Assembly (NCBI GenBank): GCA_035719105.1
Contig: DASTGN010000008.1
Span: 124,001-188,000, forward strand
Length of the DNA stretch: 64,000 bases
Direction: 5' to 3'
From: UBA8389 sp035719105
GTDB taxonomy: Bacteria > Bacteroidota > Bacteroidia > Bacteroidales > UBA1402
A model generated the notes under the pieces. It made no database searches and was not told the DNA's origin. It saw only the letters and a list, made by a program, of their open reading frames with translations. Both the position numbers and the translations under genes were made by a program. Shown one piece after another: positions 35,087 through 45,021 of this stretch (position 1 is the first letter of the stretch; each line of letters starts with the position of its first letter).

Positions 35087-37606
35087 TTACTTTGCAATCA
35101 TCTGAATCACTGCATCCTTCAATCCGGCTGATTGAGCTTTGAGTACGATATTTCCGGATTGGCCTGCTTTGGTACGGATGATAACCAAGCACAAACCATT
35201 GAACGCGTTTCGTTCCTTCGATTGAAATGATTCGTGACAAGTCGGGTCGCCATTGTCGACTGCAACTATTTCGCCAGGGCCGGTTAATTCAAAAGTTAAC
35301 CGGTTCTTGGCATTTGGAACGGTCAGTCCTTCCTTATCGGTTATCGAAATGGTTACGTAGGATAAGTCACTTCCGTCCGCCATTAATTCATTTCGGTCGG
35401 GAGACAGTTGAATTTTAAAAGCCTGACCGGTTGTCTTGACGACATTTTCAGCCCATTTCTCTCCATTCTTATACGCAATGACCTTCAATTCTCCCGGTTG
35501 ATAGCATACAGAGTCCCATTGAAGTCGATACTGGAATGGCTCCTTCTTTTTACGACCTTGTGAAACGCCGTTTAAAAACAACTCTGCTTCATCGCCCGAT
35601 GTGTAAAGATGAACCGGCGTTATCTGACCAATCCGATCCGACCAGTTCCAATGTGGAAAAAGGTGAGCCATTGGAAAATCTGGTCTCCACTTGGACTGAT
35701 AGCTGTAAAAACGATCCTTTTTGAAACCGCAGAGATCCATTATTCCAAAATAGGAGCTGCGTGAAGGAACCGCAATTTTTCCCAACTCCTTCAGCTCTTT
35801 TTCCATCTTCGCTTTATCTTCAGGATTGGAAAAATTCAGCAAGTTGGTCACATCTTTATTGTATGGAGTCGGTTCACCCAAATAATCAAAGCCTGTCCAA
35901 ACAAATTCGCCGGCAACGTGAGGGTTTTTATCCTGACCAACAAATTCAAAATCAGGCGATGATCCCCAACCTGGAGCATACAAATCGTAGGAACTCATTT
36001 GAAAATTTGCTTTACCACCACTTTTGGCGGGATCGACCGGGAAAAAATATTCCCCCCGTGTGCTGATGCAGGAGGACGTTTCGCTACCAATCAATGGAAT
36101 TTCCGGATTGGTGGTGTGAAACTTTTCATATAATCCAGGTTTGTAGTTATATCCAAAGACATCAACTCCCTTTTGGAAGCCATTGAAGCCAGCGTTCGAA
36201 TTGTTACAACCAACAGAGGTTGGGCGTGTAGGGTCTTCGCTACGAATGATCTCTGATAAACCTGCAGCTACTTCAGGTCCGTTTGGTTTACCCTGTTCCT
36301 GAACTTCGTTTCCAATGCTCCATAAGATTACGCAAGGATGATTTCGATCACGGCGCACCATGGCTCTAAGGTCTTTTTCGTGCCACAAGGCATAATCCAG
36401 GTGGTAATCATTTTTGGTTTTGCCGCCCGCCCAACAATCAAAAGCTTCGTCCATAATCAACATGCCCATTTTATCACAAAGCTCGAGCAGTTCAGGAGCC
36501 GGTGGATTATGACTGGTGCGAATGGCATTGCACCCCATTTCTTTCAGCAATTCAATTTGACGTTCCAATGCTCTCGTATTGACAGCAGTTCCTAATGCTC
36601 CAAGATCGTGATGGTTGCACACCCCATTGATTTTCAGATGTTCACCATTCAGGAAGAAACCTTTGTCTGGATCAAATTTTATGGTTCGAATGCCAAAAAT
36701 CGTTTCATAACGATCTACGATTTTTCCAGACTGTTCCAGGGAGGTTACCGCTACATACAAATTGGGTGTGCGCACATCCCAGATTTTGGGATTTGTAACG
36801 ACGATCTCGAAGTGTGCAGAATCATTAACACCATTCATTTCAATAAGTTGCGAATTTGAAACAGCAATCGGTTGGTTCCGCTTTCGACCATCTTTGCTCA
36901 GTTCATACACCTGGGTTTTTGCCAGAACTTTTGCGTTGGAACCAGATTGATTTTCCATTTGAATGTTCACATGGACAGTTGCCGATTGTTTCTCAACGAT
37001 CGGTGTGGTAACATAGGTACCCCAATGACCAATGTGCACTTTGGAGGTTTTGACCAACCAAACATTTCTATAGATACCACCACCTGGATACCAACGGGAA
37101 GATTCATCCGGGTTTTCGAGTCTGACAATCAGTTCATTTTTCTTCCCAAAATTCAATTGGGACGTAAGATCCAGTCGAAAGGAAGTGTAACCATAAGGCC
37201 AACCTCCAAGTAGTTTTCCATTCAGCCAAACAGTGGAGTGAGACATGGCACCATCCATATCCAAGTAAAATTGGCTGTTCCTATCCTTTTTGGAAAGCGA
37301 AAAACTTTTTCGGTACCAACCGATTCCCCAATAGGGCCGCTTACCGGTATTGCCTGGGTATTCCTGTACAAAAGGCCCTTCAATTGCCCAATCATGAGGC
37401 AAGTTCAAGTGTTTCCAATTGACATCATTCAAATCGGGTTGAGCAATTTGGTCATTTTTCAGAAAAAACCAATCGTTGTTGAACGAAAGACGTTCCCGCA
37501 CGGATGATTGGTCCGTTAGAATGACGACATCAGTGGATTTGGCTGATAGGTATCCTGAAGATTGAAAAATCAACAAAAACAAGGTGGTAAAAAAGAGCGA
37601 TTTCAT
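35087..37606 (-). CDS. Glycoside hydrolase family 2, beta-galactosidase-like
   Basis: 839 residues with a signal peptide (about 1-22). GH2 jelly roll (about 37-190, LNLPHDWAIEGPF), Ig-like domain (about 195-305), TIM barrel with acid/base Glu434 in SIGNE and nucleophile Glu509 in IGSET, then C-terminal Ig-like domains of the DUF4982 type (about 640-830). This order is typical of Bacteroidota GH2 beta-galactosidases from glycan loci. It is last in a minus-strand operon after the DUF6263 and TonB-receptor genes, 19 bp from the latter. With the GH28 gene opposite, removal of galactose side chains from pectin is a reasonable guess. Confidence 0.9.
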   Translation of the reverse strand: MKSLFFTTLFLLIFQSSGYLSAKSTDVVILTDQSSVRERLSFNNDWFFLKNDQIAQPDLNDVNWKHLNLPHDWAIEGPFVQEYPGNTGKRPYWGIGWYRKSFSLSKKDRNSQFYLDMDGAMSHSTVWLNGKLLGGWPYGYTSFRLDLTSQLNFGKKNELIVRLENPDESSRWYPGGGIYRNVWLVKTSKVHIGHWGTYVTTPIVEKQSATVHVNIQMENQSGSNAKVLAKTQVYELSKDGRKRNQPIAVSNSQLIEMNGVNDSAHFEIVVTNPKIWDVRTPNLYVAVTSLEQSGKIVDRYETIFGIRTIKFDPDKGFFLNGEHLKINGVCNHHDLGALGTAVNTRALERQIELLKEMGCNAIRTSHNPPAPELLELCDKMGMLIMDEAFDCWAGGKTKNDYHLDYALWHEKDLRAMVRRDRNHPCVILWSIGNEVQEQGKPNGPEVAAGLSEIIRSEDPTRPTSVGCNNSNAGFNGFQKGVDVFGYNYKPGLYEKFHTTNPEIPLIGSETSSCISTRGEYFFPVDPAKSGGKANFQMSSYDLYAPGWGSSPDFEFVGQDKNPHVAGEFVWTGFDYLGEPTPYNKDVTNLLNFSNPEDKAKMEKELKELGKIAVPSRSSYFGIMDLCGFKKDRFYSYQSKWRPDFPMAHLFPHWNWSDRIGQITPVHLYTSGDEAELFLNGVSQGRKKKEPFQYRLQWDSVCYQPGELKVIAYKNGEKWAENVVKTTGQAFKIQLSPDRNELMADGSDLSYVTISITDKEGLTVPNAKNRLTFELTGPGEIVAVDNGDPTCHESFQSKERNAFNGLCLVIIRTKAGQSGNIVLKAQSAGLKDAVIQMIAK

Positions 37607-37625
37607 ATTAAATAGGTTAAAAGGG

Positions 37626-40022
37626 CTACATACCGACTGGCATTTTCAACAAAGGATTAGAAACATCTTGCTGTTCTTCGGTCCGTTTACTGCGTTCCAC
37701 CATCGTATTGCCGAGTTTGAAACTGTACACATACAACAACATAAAACCGTAATCCTTACGCAGGTAATTTTTGTTAACCTGATGGAGTGATGCATTATCG
37801 ATGGTGCTGGTTTGACTGAAAAAGTATTGGGACAAAGGGTTGTACGCCATCAATCGAAGCTGGCTGTTGTTTTTGAATTGTTTGCCCAAACCTATGAGGT
37901 ACATCATGGAATTTTTTGTCACCGTTTGGCCATTCAAAACAGGGCCGCTGACATTAACCATCGCCATGATATTGAAGTTTTTAGGTAACTGACTCATTGC
38001 AAAGGAGTTCCAATTCCAGCTACCTCGATTCATCGCTGCAATCTGGTCCAAATAAGCATCAACATGGTATTTGGTATATCTAAAATTCGAGTTCAGCATA
38101 ACGGGGCCAAGCTGGGAGTTTAATGCAAGGGCGCTGCCATATTCATATCCGTTGGATATGTTGGTAGGCTTGCTTTCAAACCGGCCGGTTGATGCAATCT
38201 CGCTCAAAATGGTTTGGATCAGCCCCGTTTTGTATTCGTAAAAAAGTTGAGGAGACAAATTGAATACCAGATTCTTAATGGAGAATTTCCAGTTGTAGGT
38301 AAATTGGAAATTGTCCCGATAGGCAGGTTTGAGGTTCATGTTTCCCTTAGCGATGGTTAAGCTGTCAACGGCACTTTCCAAAGGATTCAGCTGATCGACT
38401 GAAGGTCGAATGACCCTCCTGGAATAGGCCAATTTAATGCTGTTGTCCCTATTCATTCGCCAAAAACCATTCACATAAGGAAGCAGCGAATAGTAAGCAC
38501 GAGGATCGGATCCGTTGATGGCAACACTGGAGGTTTCGAATCGGGTACCCAACTTGATATTGCCCTTGGACAAGGTTTTGGACAATTCTGCATAACCACC
38601 GATGCGATTATCGGTATAATTCATTTCTGATGCATTCAGTTGTGCATTGGTATTGTTGGTCACGTAGTGATTGAAATTGCCGTTGACACCCACATTAAAG
38701 AAATAAACGCTATCAAAAGGCAAGTTGTAATTGGATTGCCCGGAAAGAGTCTGGACCTTGGTATTTGACAATTCCCTTAACCAATCCGTTTGATAAAGTT
38801 CGGACGAATCCGCTGGATCCATGTACGTATTTTGGAATTCACTGATGGTCCTGTTATTCAAACTGTTGTAATACTTCAGTTCAGCCTCCAGACCATGTTG
38901 CGTTTTCTGGTCGAAGGAATGCTTGTAAAACAAGGAAGTGGTCAGCCCGCCATTATTCTGGTCTGTAGTGCTTTCCGTCCGATACATATTGTTTATACCC
39001 TGAATGGTACTGCGATTCCAGTTTTGATTGTTCACATCAATACCAGTGTTGTTGTACGACATGTTAAAACTGATATCATTGTTTTTGTCTGGGTCGTAGA
39101 TGAAACCAAGGTTCACGTTTGCCAGTCCGACACTCACCGATTGATTTCCTGATTGGTTGGTCACGTCGTTACCCGCTTGACGGAGCATATCCGATTGGAT
39201 GGCTACATTTTGCGTAATTGCATTGGCGGCAACGTAATAAGATATTTTTTCGAGACCATAATCCAGACTCCCGTTCAACAAACCTACATACGAGTCATTT
39301 GCAATGGGGAAAGCACCGACATAAGCCATTCCCTTCAGCCCATATCGCATGGCGGGATTGGTCACCACATTGATGACGGCATCCACATCGGAATCGTATT
39401 TGCCTGATGGGCTGGTGATGATTTCCATCTTGCTGATTTGACTTGGGTGAAGTCGTTTAAGGTAGCCCTTGTCCCGACTAATTCCGTCAACTTCAATTTT
39501 AATGTTGGATTTGCCGTTTACCGTAATGTCTTCATTCAGGTAATCTACTTGAACGGAGGGGATTTTTCGAAGCACATCCACTCCATCTGTAGAAGTCTTC
39601 TGGATGCCTTCGGGGATGCCATACACGGTGCGATCACCCAATTCGGTGACACTTACCTTAACCCCCTTGATCACGATTTCCTTGAGGTTAAATTGAGCGG
39701 GATCCAATGTAAGCGTTCCAAGATTATTGATCATACCAGTTGATTTACGGGTCACAGGCATAAACAACTCCTTATATATCAGATGTTTGATGCGTACACC
39801 ATACGAACTGACCGTATCCATCTTATATAAAAGAAACAAACCATCAGAAGTTGTTTTAGTGGACTCTACGGTACTGCTGTCTGGCAGACGAAGCAATTCA
39901 ACTAGTGCGCCCTCAACCGGTTTGCTGTCCAGTTTATCAGTAACCAAACCGGTCAAAACGAGTCTGGCGTTGGCTTGATAAACCAACGAAAGACAAAAGA
40001 GTAAAATCAAGAATTTACGCAT
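37626..40022 (-). CDS. TonB-dependent receptor-like outer-membrane barrel (OMP_b-brl_3 type)
   Basis: 798 residues. Signal peptide (to about 19), a carboxypeptidase-regulatory-like domain (about 20-105, LVTDKLDSKPVEGALVELLR), a plug domain (about 125-220) and an outer-membrane beta-barrel of the family-3 type. It is shorter than SusC (about 1000) and lacks the SusC signatures, and no SusD lies beside it. The C-terminal RSKRTEEQQDVSN tail after the last strand is unusual. It starts 2 bp after the DUF6263 stop. Transport substrate is unknown; the operon with a beta-galactosidase hints at glycan or peptide uptake. Confidence 0.85.
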   Translation of the reverse strand: MRKFLILLFCLSLVYQANARLVLTGLVTDKLDSKPVEGALVELLRLPDSSTVESTKTTSDGLFLLYKMDTVSSYGVRIKHLIYKELFMPVTRKSTGMINNLGTLTLDPAQFNLKEIVIKGVKVSVTELGDRTVYGIPEGIQKTSTDGVDVLRKIPSVQVDYLNEDITVNGKSNIKIEVDGISRDKGYLKRLHPSQISKMEIITSPSGKYDSDVDAVINVVTNPAMRYGLKGMAYVGAFPIANDSYVGLLNGSLDYGLEKISYYVAANAITQNVAIQSDMLRQAGNDVTNQSGNQSVSVGLANVNLGFIYDPDKNNDISFNMSYNNTGIDVNNQNWNRSTIQGINNMYRTESTTDQNNGGLTTSLFYKHSFDQKTQHGLEAELKYYNSLNNRTISEFQNTYMDPADSSELYQTDWLRELSNTKVQTLSGQSNYNLPFDSVYFFNVGVNGNFNHYVTNNTNAQLNASEMNYTDNRIGGYAELSKTLSKGNIKLGTRFETSSVAINGSDPRAYYSLLPYVNGFWRMNRDNSIKLAYSRRVIRPSVDQLNPLESAVDSLTIAKGNMNLKPAYRDNFQFTYNWKFSIKNLVFNLSPQLFYEYKTGLIQTILSEIASTGRFESKPTNISNGYEYGSALALNSQLGPVMLNSNFRYTKYHVDAYLDQIAAMNRGSWNWNSFAMSQLPKNFNIMAMVNVSGPVLNGQTVTKNSMMYLIGLGKQFKNNSQLRLMAYNPLSQYFFSQTSTIDNASLHQVNKNYLRKDYGFMLLYVYSFKLGNTMVERSKRTEEQQDVSNPLLKMPVGM

Positions 40023-40024
40023 CG

Positions 40025-40930
40025 TTATTTGATCAAGCTGGACTCGGATTGAGCGTCGATCTTGAGATCTACCTTATAATCGGTTCCACCGCTACTTACT
40101 GTCATGTTCCCTTCTAATTTGTTTTTTTGTGAAAGGGTTGACATCAATCCAGTAGTTAAGTCAACTCGTCCATCAAAGACTGAACTACCCTTGATGGGTT
40201 GTTCCAATTTAATGGTTGAATTGCTAGAGGGCATTGACTCCATTTCGGATGTTCCGCTTACAACGGCTTGACCTTTTTCTATGGCTTTCAATGTATAAGT
40301 CAAAAACACTAGGAAGGATATGTCATTTTGAGTGGCAACGTAGGAAGATTCCCAGCTATCATTGATAGCAACCTGTTTTTCAGTTAAATGTGAGAACAAC
40401 GGTTCCACACTACTTTTCAGAACAGATTCCTTCAGCATCATTTCAGCCTGTTTTTTAGCCTCGTCCTTTTTGGTATCGGGTAATGAATCTATGACCAACA
40501 TCACCTTTTCCTTAAATTGATCGAGATTGGTGAATCCGATGAATTTGCCTGACGAACTGACTTTTGCGTTTAGCGGATACAAACTGATTTTGTTTTGTAG
40601 ACGTTCCAACGGTTCCTTACCTGGTAATGCGGAATTGCTTTCCTTAGTATACATGGCAGTGCTGATTTTGTTGACAATGGTATCAAACCGCACTTCCAAT
40701 TCCACGACATCGTTTTCTTGTCCAAGCATTTTAAAGCTAATCACGTGATTGGAAAGAATGTTTATCGTCATCGACTGCCCGGCAACACCCTGCTGCATCA
40801 CTTGTTTGCTTATCGTTTTGACGGTGTAGGTTTTTCCTTTTTCAAGGTTCAGTTTCAATGCAACCGGAGTTTGGGCCATGAGTGTAACACTCAGCACAGA
40901 AAAAAGCAACAAAAAAAGGAACGTTTTCAT
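40025..40930 (-). CDS. DUF6263-like exported protein
   Basis: A 301-residue exported protein with a signal peptide ending MAQ (residue 20). The pattern LKLNLEKGKTYTVKTISKQ near the N-terminus, a central SSSGKFIGFTNLDQF, and the later STIKLEQPIKGSSVFDGRVD, are those of the DUF6263 family of Bacteroidota, which has no assigned function that I know of. It heads the operon with a TonB-type receptor and a GH2 enzyme. A perfect -7 box lies about 40 nt upstream. Likely periplasmic or outer-membrane associated. Confidence 0.75.
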   Translation of the reverse strand: MKTFLFLLLFSVLSVTLMAQTPVALKLNLEKGKTYTVKTISKQVMQQGVAGQSMTINILSNHVISFKMLGQENDVVELEVRFDTIVNKISTAMYTKESNSALPGKEPLERLQNKISLYPLNAKVSSSGKFIGFTNLDQFKEKVMLVIDSLPDTKKDEAKKQAEMMLKESVLKSSVEPLFSHLTEKQVAINDSWESSYVATQNDISFLVFLTYTLKAIEKGQAVVSGTSEMESMPSSNSTIKLEQPIKGSSVFDGRVDLTTGLMSTLSQKNKLEGNMTVSSGGTDYKVDLKIDAQSESSLIK

Positions 40931-40970
40931 GATGATAAGTTTAGGAAATTCGAAAGAAGTTTACAAAATG

Positions 40971-40978
40971 CAAATATA
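40971..40978 (-). promoter_or_regulatory. -7 box of the DUF6263-receptor-GH2 operon
   Basis: Perfect TATATTTG on the minus strand, giving a leader of about 35 nt before the ATG at 40930. No convincing -33 box at the expected spacing. Confidence 0.5.
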
Positions 40979-41024
40979 CATTATTTTTGAACCCCTTCAC
41001 TAAAGGATTCCATTTTCATTAAAA

Positions 41025-41050
41025 AAAACGCCTCCAAACGGAGGCGTTTT
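41025..41050 (-). terminator. Intrinsic terminator of the rhamnose operon
   Basis: A perfect 11-bp stem (41025-41035 with 41040-41050), AAAC loop, followed on the minus strand by a run of eight T. It lies 19 bp past the rhaT stop. Confidence 0.95.
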
Positions 41051-41069
41051 AATTCTATGAAATATTCGC

Positions 41070-42104
41070 TTAAAACATGTTCGGTACAAATACCGAGAAC
41101 ACCAAAATGGCAAGTCCAAAGACCAACACTGCAATCGTTTTGCCACTTACCCCTTTCCATTCTTTCAACACGATTCCCCAGACATTGCTGAACAAAACGT
41201 TCAGCGCCATTAGGATGGACCAACTGAAAGCCAACATGACCGTATTTTCCGCAAGGAAGCTCTTCCCTACCCCAAGTCCAAAGAACTGAGAGTACCAAAG
41301 GATACCAGCCAAGGCGCAAAACAAGAGATTGTTCACCCAAACAGAACTTTTGGTCTTCGAATAGTCCGTAAACGTTTTGTTCTTGCCGTTTTGATACAAA
41401 CAATAGACCGCATTCGTGAGGAATCCACCAATTGTGACCATCAGGGTAGCAGGCAGGGTAGCAAACAAATCGCCGGCACCAAGAGCTCTTACAGCATCAG
41501 CGATGGGTTGACCGGCACTCAGACCAAGTGCGAAACATGCGCTCATCACACCAGCTAACAAGGCCACCAACAAACCTTTGGTCAATGCAAAATCCTTGAC
41601 GGCGGCTTTCTTTTCTTCTTCGGTCATATTCTGAGAGCGGAGACCACCAGCATAGCCGATTACGGCAATACCTGCAATGGCGATGGAAACACCGATCAAG
41701 ATGATCAAGCCTTCACCATGCAGCAAATCCTTCTTGTCGAAGAAAATAGCTGGAATCAGAGTTCCAAAAGCAGAGCAAGTGCCCAAAGCGATGGATTGAC
41801 CGAGGGCCACACCCAAATAACGCATGGAAAGACCAAAGGTGAGACCACCGACTCCCCAAAGGACGCCGAAGCCCATTGCTTTCAATGCTGCGGATCCGTT
41901 GTCAGACAGAATGGCACCGAGAGTTGAACCTTCGGGAACCGCCAATAAAGCGCCCAGAAATGGGAAAACCAGCCAAGCAAAAACGCCCTGCATCAGCCAA
42001 AAAGTTTCCCAGCTCCAACCCTTCACTTTTTTAATGGGCACGTAGGAACTGGATTGACCCAGGCTACCAATGGCAATGATCAGCAAACCAAGTATGGTGT
42101 TCAT
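41070..42104 (-). CDS. rhaT: L-rhamnose/proton symporter
   Basis: 344 residues, the same length as the E. coli RhaT. It begins MNTILGLLIIAIGSLGQSSS and has SSYVPIKKVKGWSWETFW, the family's first loop, with ten predicted membrane helices. It imports L-rhamnose across the inner membrane with a proton. It is third in the operon rhaB-rhaA-rhaT, 12 bp after rhaA, and is followed by a strong terminator. Confidence 0.96.
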   Translation of the reverse strand: MNTILGLLIIAIGSLGQSSSYVPIKKVKGWSWETFWLMQGVFAWLVFPFLGALLAVPEGSTLGAILSDNGSAALKAMGFGVLWGVGGLTFGLSMRYLGVALGQSIALGTCSAFGTLIPAIFFDKKDLLHGEGLIILIGVSIAIAGIAVIGYAGGLRSQNMTEEEKKAAVKDFALTKGLLVALLAGVMSACFALGLSAGQPIADAVRALGAGDLFATLPATLMVTIGGFLTNAVYCLYQNGKNKTFTDYSKTKSSVWVNNLLFCALAGILWYSQFFGLGVGKSFLAENTVMLAFSWSILMALNVLFSNVWGIVLKEWKGVSGKTIAVLVFGLAILVFSVFVPNMF

Positions 42105-42116
42105 GGTACGATTTGA

Positions 42117-43376
42117 TTAGTTTCGTTTGGACGTTATGTCCTTTTCGTATTGTTGGATTTCGGCAATGAAATCTTCTCCCACTGCAACATTGTTCTTCAT
42201 GCAGAACATGTCCCAAACAGCATTCCAGGGCAAGCTCTTGGCTTCTTCCAACATGGCAAGGCGTTCGAAATACTGGCCATTTCCTTCCCACTTGCGGAGC
42301 ATGTCGATGGGTTCCAACATGGCTTGAAGGAAGCATTTCTGAGTTGCACGGCTACCAATGACGTAAGCACCGATGCGGTTGATGGAAGCGTCGAAATAGT
42401 CGAGACCGATGTTGACGCGATCCAACGCATTGCAACGAATGATTTCCTTAGCTAAATCGAGGGTGTCGTCGTTCATGATGGTCACGTGGTCAGAGTCCCA
42501 ACGGATCGGACGCGAAACGTGAAGCATGATTTCTGGGGTAAAGAGCAACAGCGATGAAATCTTGTCTGCGATGGATTCAGTCAGGTGGAAGTGGCCGGTA
42601 TCCAACGTCACGATTTTGTTGTTTTTAGCACCATAACCCAGGTAGAAATCGTAGGAACCGACGGTGTAGCTTTCGGCACCGATACCAAAAAGTTTGGCTT
42701 CGATGCAATCTTTCATGTGGTCATACTTCTGAGCAAAGATTTCGTCCAGGGAATCCTTGAGTATTTCGCGGTATTTCAGGCGGTTTACAGTGATATCCTT
42801 GCTTCCGTCGTGAATCCAAAGGTTCATCACACAAGGGCTGCCTTGGTATTTCCCCATTTCTTCTGCAATGGCACGGCAACGTTTGGTATGTTCGATCCAG
42901 AAATTGCGGATTTCGGGGTCTGGGTTTGACAAGGAAAGTTCGCCAGATTTCGGGTGCGAAAAGGATGTCGAGTTGAAATCCAGTTTGAAGCCATTTTCCT
43001 TGGCCCATTTCATCCAACTTTCGAAATGTTTGGGTTCCACTTTGTCGCGGTCAACGAATTCGCCGCCGAAGTCACCGTAAATTTCGTGCAGGTTAACACG
43101 GTGAGCACCAGGAATAAGGGATGCAGCGTATTTGATGTCGGCACGGAGTTCGTCGATGTTGCGGGCTTTGCCGGGATAGTTGCCGGTAGCCTGAATACCA
43201 CCGCTCAATACACCGTCCGGGTTTTCAAAACCTGTTACGTCGTCGGCTTGCCAGCAGTGCAGCGACAGCGATATTTTCTGGATTTTTTCCAATGCAACAT
43301 CGGTGTCGATGCCCACTGCTGCATAACGTTCTTTGGCCAATTCGTAAGCCGCGAGAACCGTTTGTTTGTTTACCAT
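42117..43376 (-). CDS. rhaA: L-rhamnose isomerase
   Basis: 419 residues from ATG 43376 (MVNKQTVLAAYELAKERY), the same length as E. coli RhaA; the longer in-frame extension is rejected. Signatures include ISLSLHCWQADDVTGFE, GNYPGKARN and NLHEIYGDFGGEFVDRD, with the metal-site stretch VTLDTGHFHLTE and VNIGLDYFDASINRIGA near the C-terminal part of the barrel. It converts L-rhamnose to L-rhamnulose, using Mn or Zn in related enzymes. It lies 38 bp after rhaB. Confidence 0.97.
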   Translation of the reverse strand: MVNKQTVLAAYELAKERYAAVGIDTDVALEKIQKISLSLHCWQADDVTGFENPDGVLSGGIQATGNYPGKARNIDELRADIKYAASLIPGAHRVNLHEIYGDFGGEFVDRDKVEPKHFESWMKWAKENGFKLDFNSTSFSHPKSGELSLSNPDPEIRNFWIEHTKRCRAIAEEMGKYQGSPCVMNLWIHDGSKDITVNRLKYREILKDSLDEIFAQKYDHMKDCIEAKLFGIGAESYTVGSYDFYLGYGAKNNKIVTLDTGHFHLTESIADKISSLLLFTPEIMLHVSRPIRWDSDHVTIMNDDTLDLAKEIIRCNALDRVNIGLDYFDASINRIGAYVIGSRATQKCFLQAMLEPIDMLRKWEGNGQYFERLAMLEEAKSLPWNAVWDMFCMKNNVAVGEDFIAEIQQYEKDITSKRN

Positions 43377-43414
43377 GATTTTTATTTTTAAATGTTTGTA
43401 CGTAAATGCAATCT

Positions 43415-44890
43415 CTATTTTTCGATGATAGCCAAATACTTTTTGTAAGCCGCTTCCCAAATGGCAGCGTCTTCAGGCTGGAAAAGGTCGGGAGTCACCG
43501 ATTTGCGAATAACGGTACGCATGTCGTTCAAATCGTTTACGATGCCAAGAGCCTTGGCCTGCATCATGACATTTCCTATGGCAGTAGCTTCGGAAGGACC
43601 CGCCACAACGGTCATGCCTATGGCGTTCGAAGTAAATTGGTTAAGCAACTTGTTTTGAGAACCACCGCCGATGATGTGCAGCTTTTCAATCTTGAATGGT
43701 GCAACCTGTTGCAATTTGCCCAGGACATCCCGATATTTCAAAGCCAAGCTATCGAAAATACAACGTATGAACTCAGCATGCGTGTTCGGAACGTGTTGCC
43801 CGGTACTGGCGCAATATTCCTTGATGGCACCGCACATGCTGTGTGGATTGGCAAACGAAGGATGGTCGGTATCGACCAAGCTTTTGAAACCTTCGGCACT
43901 GGAGGCCAAACCGACAATCGTGGGATAACTGTAGGAAGCACCTGCTTTTTCCCATTCTTTGCGACATTGTTCCAGCAACCACATGCCCGTCGTGTTTTTA
44001 AGGAATCGAGTGGTTCCATCTACTCCACCTTCATTGGTAAAATTCAATTCGAACGATGTTTCCGAAATGATGGGATCAACCACTTCGATGCCCATCAGCG
44101 ACCAAGTGCCTGAGCTGAGGTAGGCGAACCGTTCGTTTTCAGCCGGAATAGCGGCAATGGCCGAACCGGTATCGTGACCAGCTACCGCACAAACAGGTAC
44201 ATTGCCCAAGCCTGAGAATTCAGCCAATTCGTCCGTCAACTTGCCAATGACTACACCCGGATAAATGATTTCGGGCAAAATGGAGGGCTTCACGCCAGCG
44301 GTGCAGAGCAATTTCTCATCGAACTTTTTAGTCCGTGGGTTTAAAATCTGTGAAGTCGAAGCGATGGTGTATTCGCAAACCATTTTCCCGGTAAGCATAT
44401 ACGATAAAGCATCTGGCATGAACAGAATCTTGTCAGCGGCTTCTATTGCAGAACCACCTTCGCGTTTGGCAGCAAAAAGCTGATACAGGCTGTTGAAGTT
44501 CATGATCTGAATACCGGTTAGATCATACACTTCCTTACGGGATACCAATTTGAAGAATTCTTCGGGCATGCCGTTGGTATAAGGGTCGCGGTAAGCACGT
44601 GGGCATCCGAGGAAGCTACCGTCCTTGCCTACATAGACGAAATCGACACCCCAAGTGTCAATTCCGATGGCGTCGATTTTTACATGTTGGGCTGCAGCAG
44701 CCTTCAATCCTTCTTTGAGGGATTCGTACAAGCCGTATATGTTCCAGTAGTATTTACCGTTGATAGGCTGAATGGCATTGGGGAAACGAGTCAGTTCCTC
44801 CATTTCGAGGGTACCGTCGGCAAGTGTTGCCAGAATGGAGCGTCCGCTGGTTGCGCCCAGGTCGAAAGCGAGAAAGGTAGTGGTTTGCAT
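43415..44890 (-). CDS. rhaB: L-rhamnulokinase
   Basis: 491-residue FGGY-family kinase. The N-terminal FLAFDLGATSGRSILATL is the phosphate-binding loop of rhamnulokinases. IGIDTWGVDFVYV carries the conserved sugar-site aspartate, and VAGHDTGSAIAAIP with LSSGTWSLMG the second half. It phosphorylates L-rhamnulose at C1. It is the first gene of the operon. The next enzyme, rhamnulose-1-phosphate aldolase, is absent from this window. Confidence 0.96.
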   Translation of the reverse strand: MQTTTFLAFDLGATSGRSILATLADGTLEMEELTRFPNAIQPINGKYYWNIYGLYESLKEGLKAAAAQHVKIDAIGIDTWGVDFVYVGKDGSFLGCPRAYRDPYTNGMPEEFFKLVSRKEVYDLTGIQIMNFNSLYQLFAAKREGGSAIEAADKILFMPDALSYMLTGKMVCEYTIASTSQILNPRTKKFDEKLLCTAGVKPSILPEIIYPGVVIGKLTDELAEFSGLGNVPVCAVAGHDTGSAIAAIPAENERFAYLSSGTWSLMGIEVVDPIISETSFELNFTNEGGVDGTTRFLKNTTGMWLLEQCRKEWEKAGASYSYPTIVGLASSAEGFKSLVDTDHPSFANPHSMCGAIKEYCASTGQHVPNTHAEFIRCIFDSLALKYRDVLGKLQQVAPFKIEKLHIIGGGSQNKLLNQFTSNAIGMTVVAGPSEATAIGNVMMQAKALGIVNDLNDMRTVIRKSVTPDLFQPEDAAIWEAAYKKYLAIIEK

Positions 44891-44911
44891 GGCGTTAATT
44901 TTGAAACGCTA

Positions 44912-44941
44912 CAAAAATAACTTTCTTTTCCGAATGCACAA
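44912..44941 (-). promoter_or_regulatory. Promoter of the rhamnose operon
   Basis: On the minus strand: TTG (44941-44939), a 19-nt spacer, and TATTTTTG (44919-44912). Both boxes and spacing fit the Bacteroidota consensus. Predicted leader about 16-20 nt to the rhaB ATG at 44890. No operator palindrome was recognised. Confidence 0.65.
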
Positions 44942-45021
44942 GGTTGAAAAACGGCAAAAAGACTTAAAAAAATGACACAAATGGTGAAAAAAACGCCGTC
45001 CTCTTACAATATGGAAGTTGT

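Noticed and set aside
37626..40022. SusC/SusD pair at the second receptor.
   Set aside because: The receptor is shorter, lacks SusC signatures, and the gene that follows is a GH2 enzyme, not SusD.
43406..44113. 235-codon ORF antisense to rhaB.
   Set aside because: Shadow of rhaB with no recognisable features.
44985..45021. Terminator after the MFS gene.
   Set aside because: There is a T run on the minus strand but no convincing stem before it.
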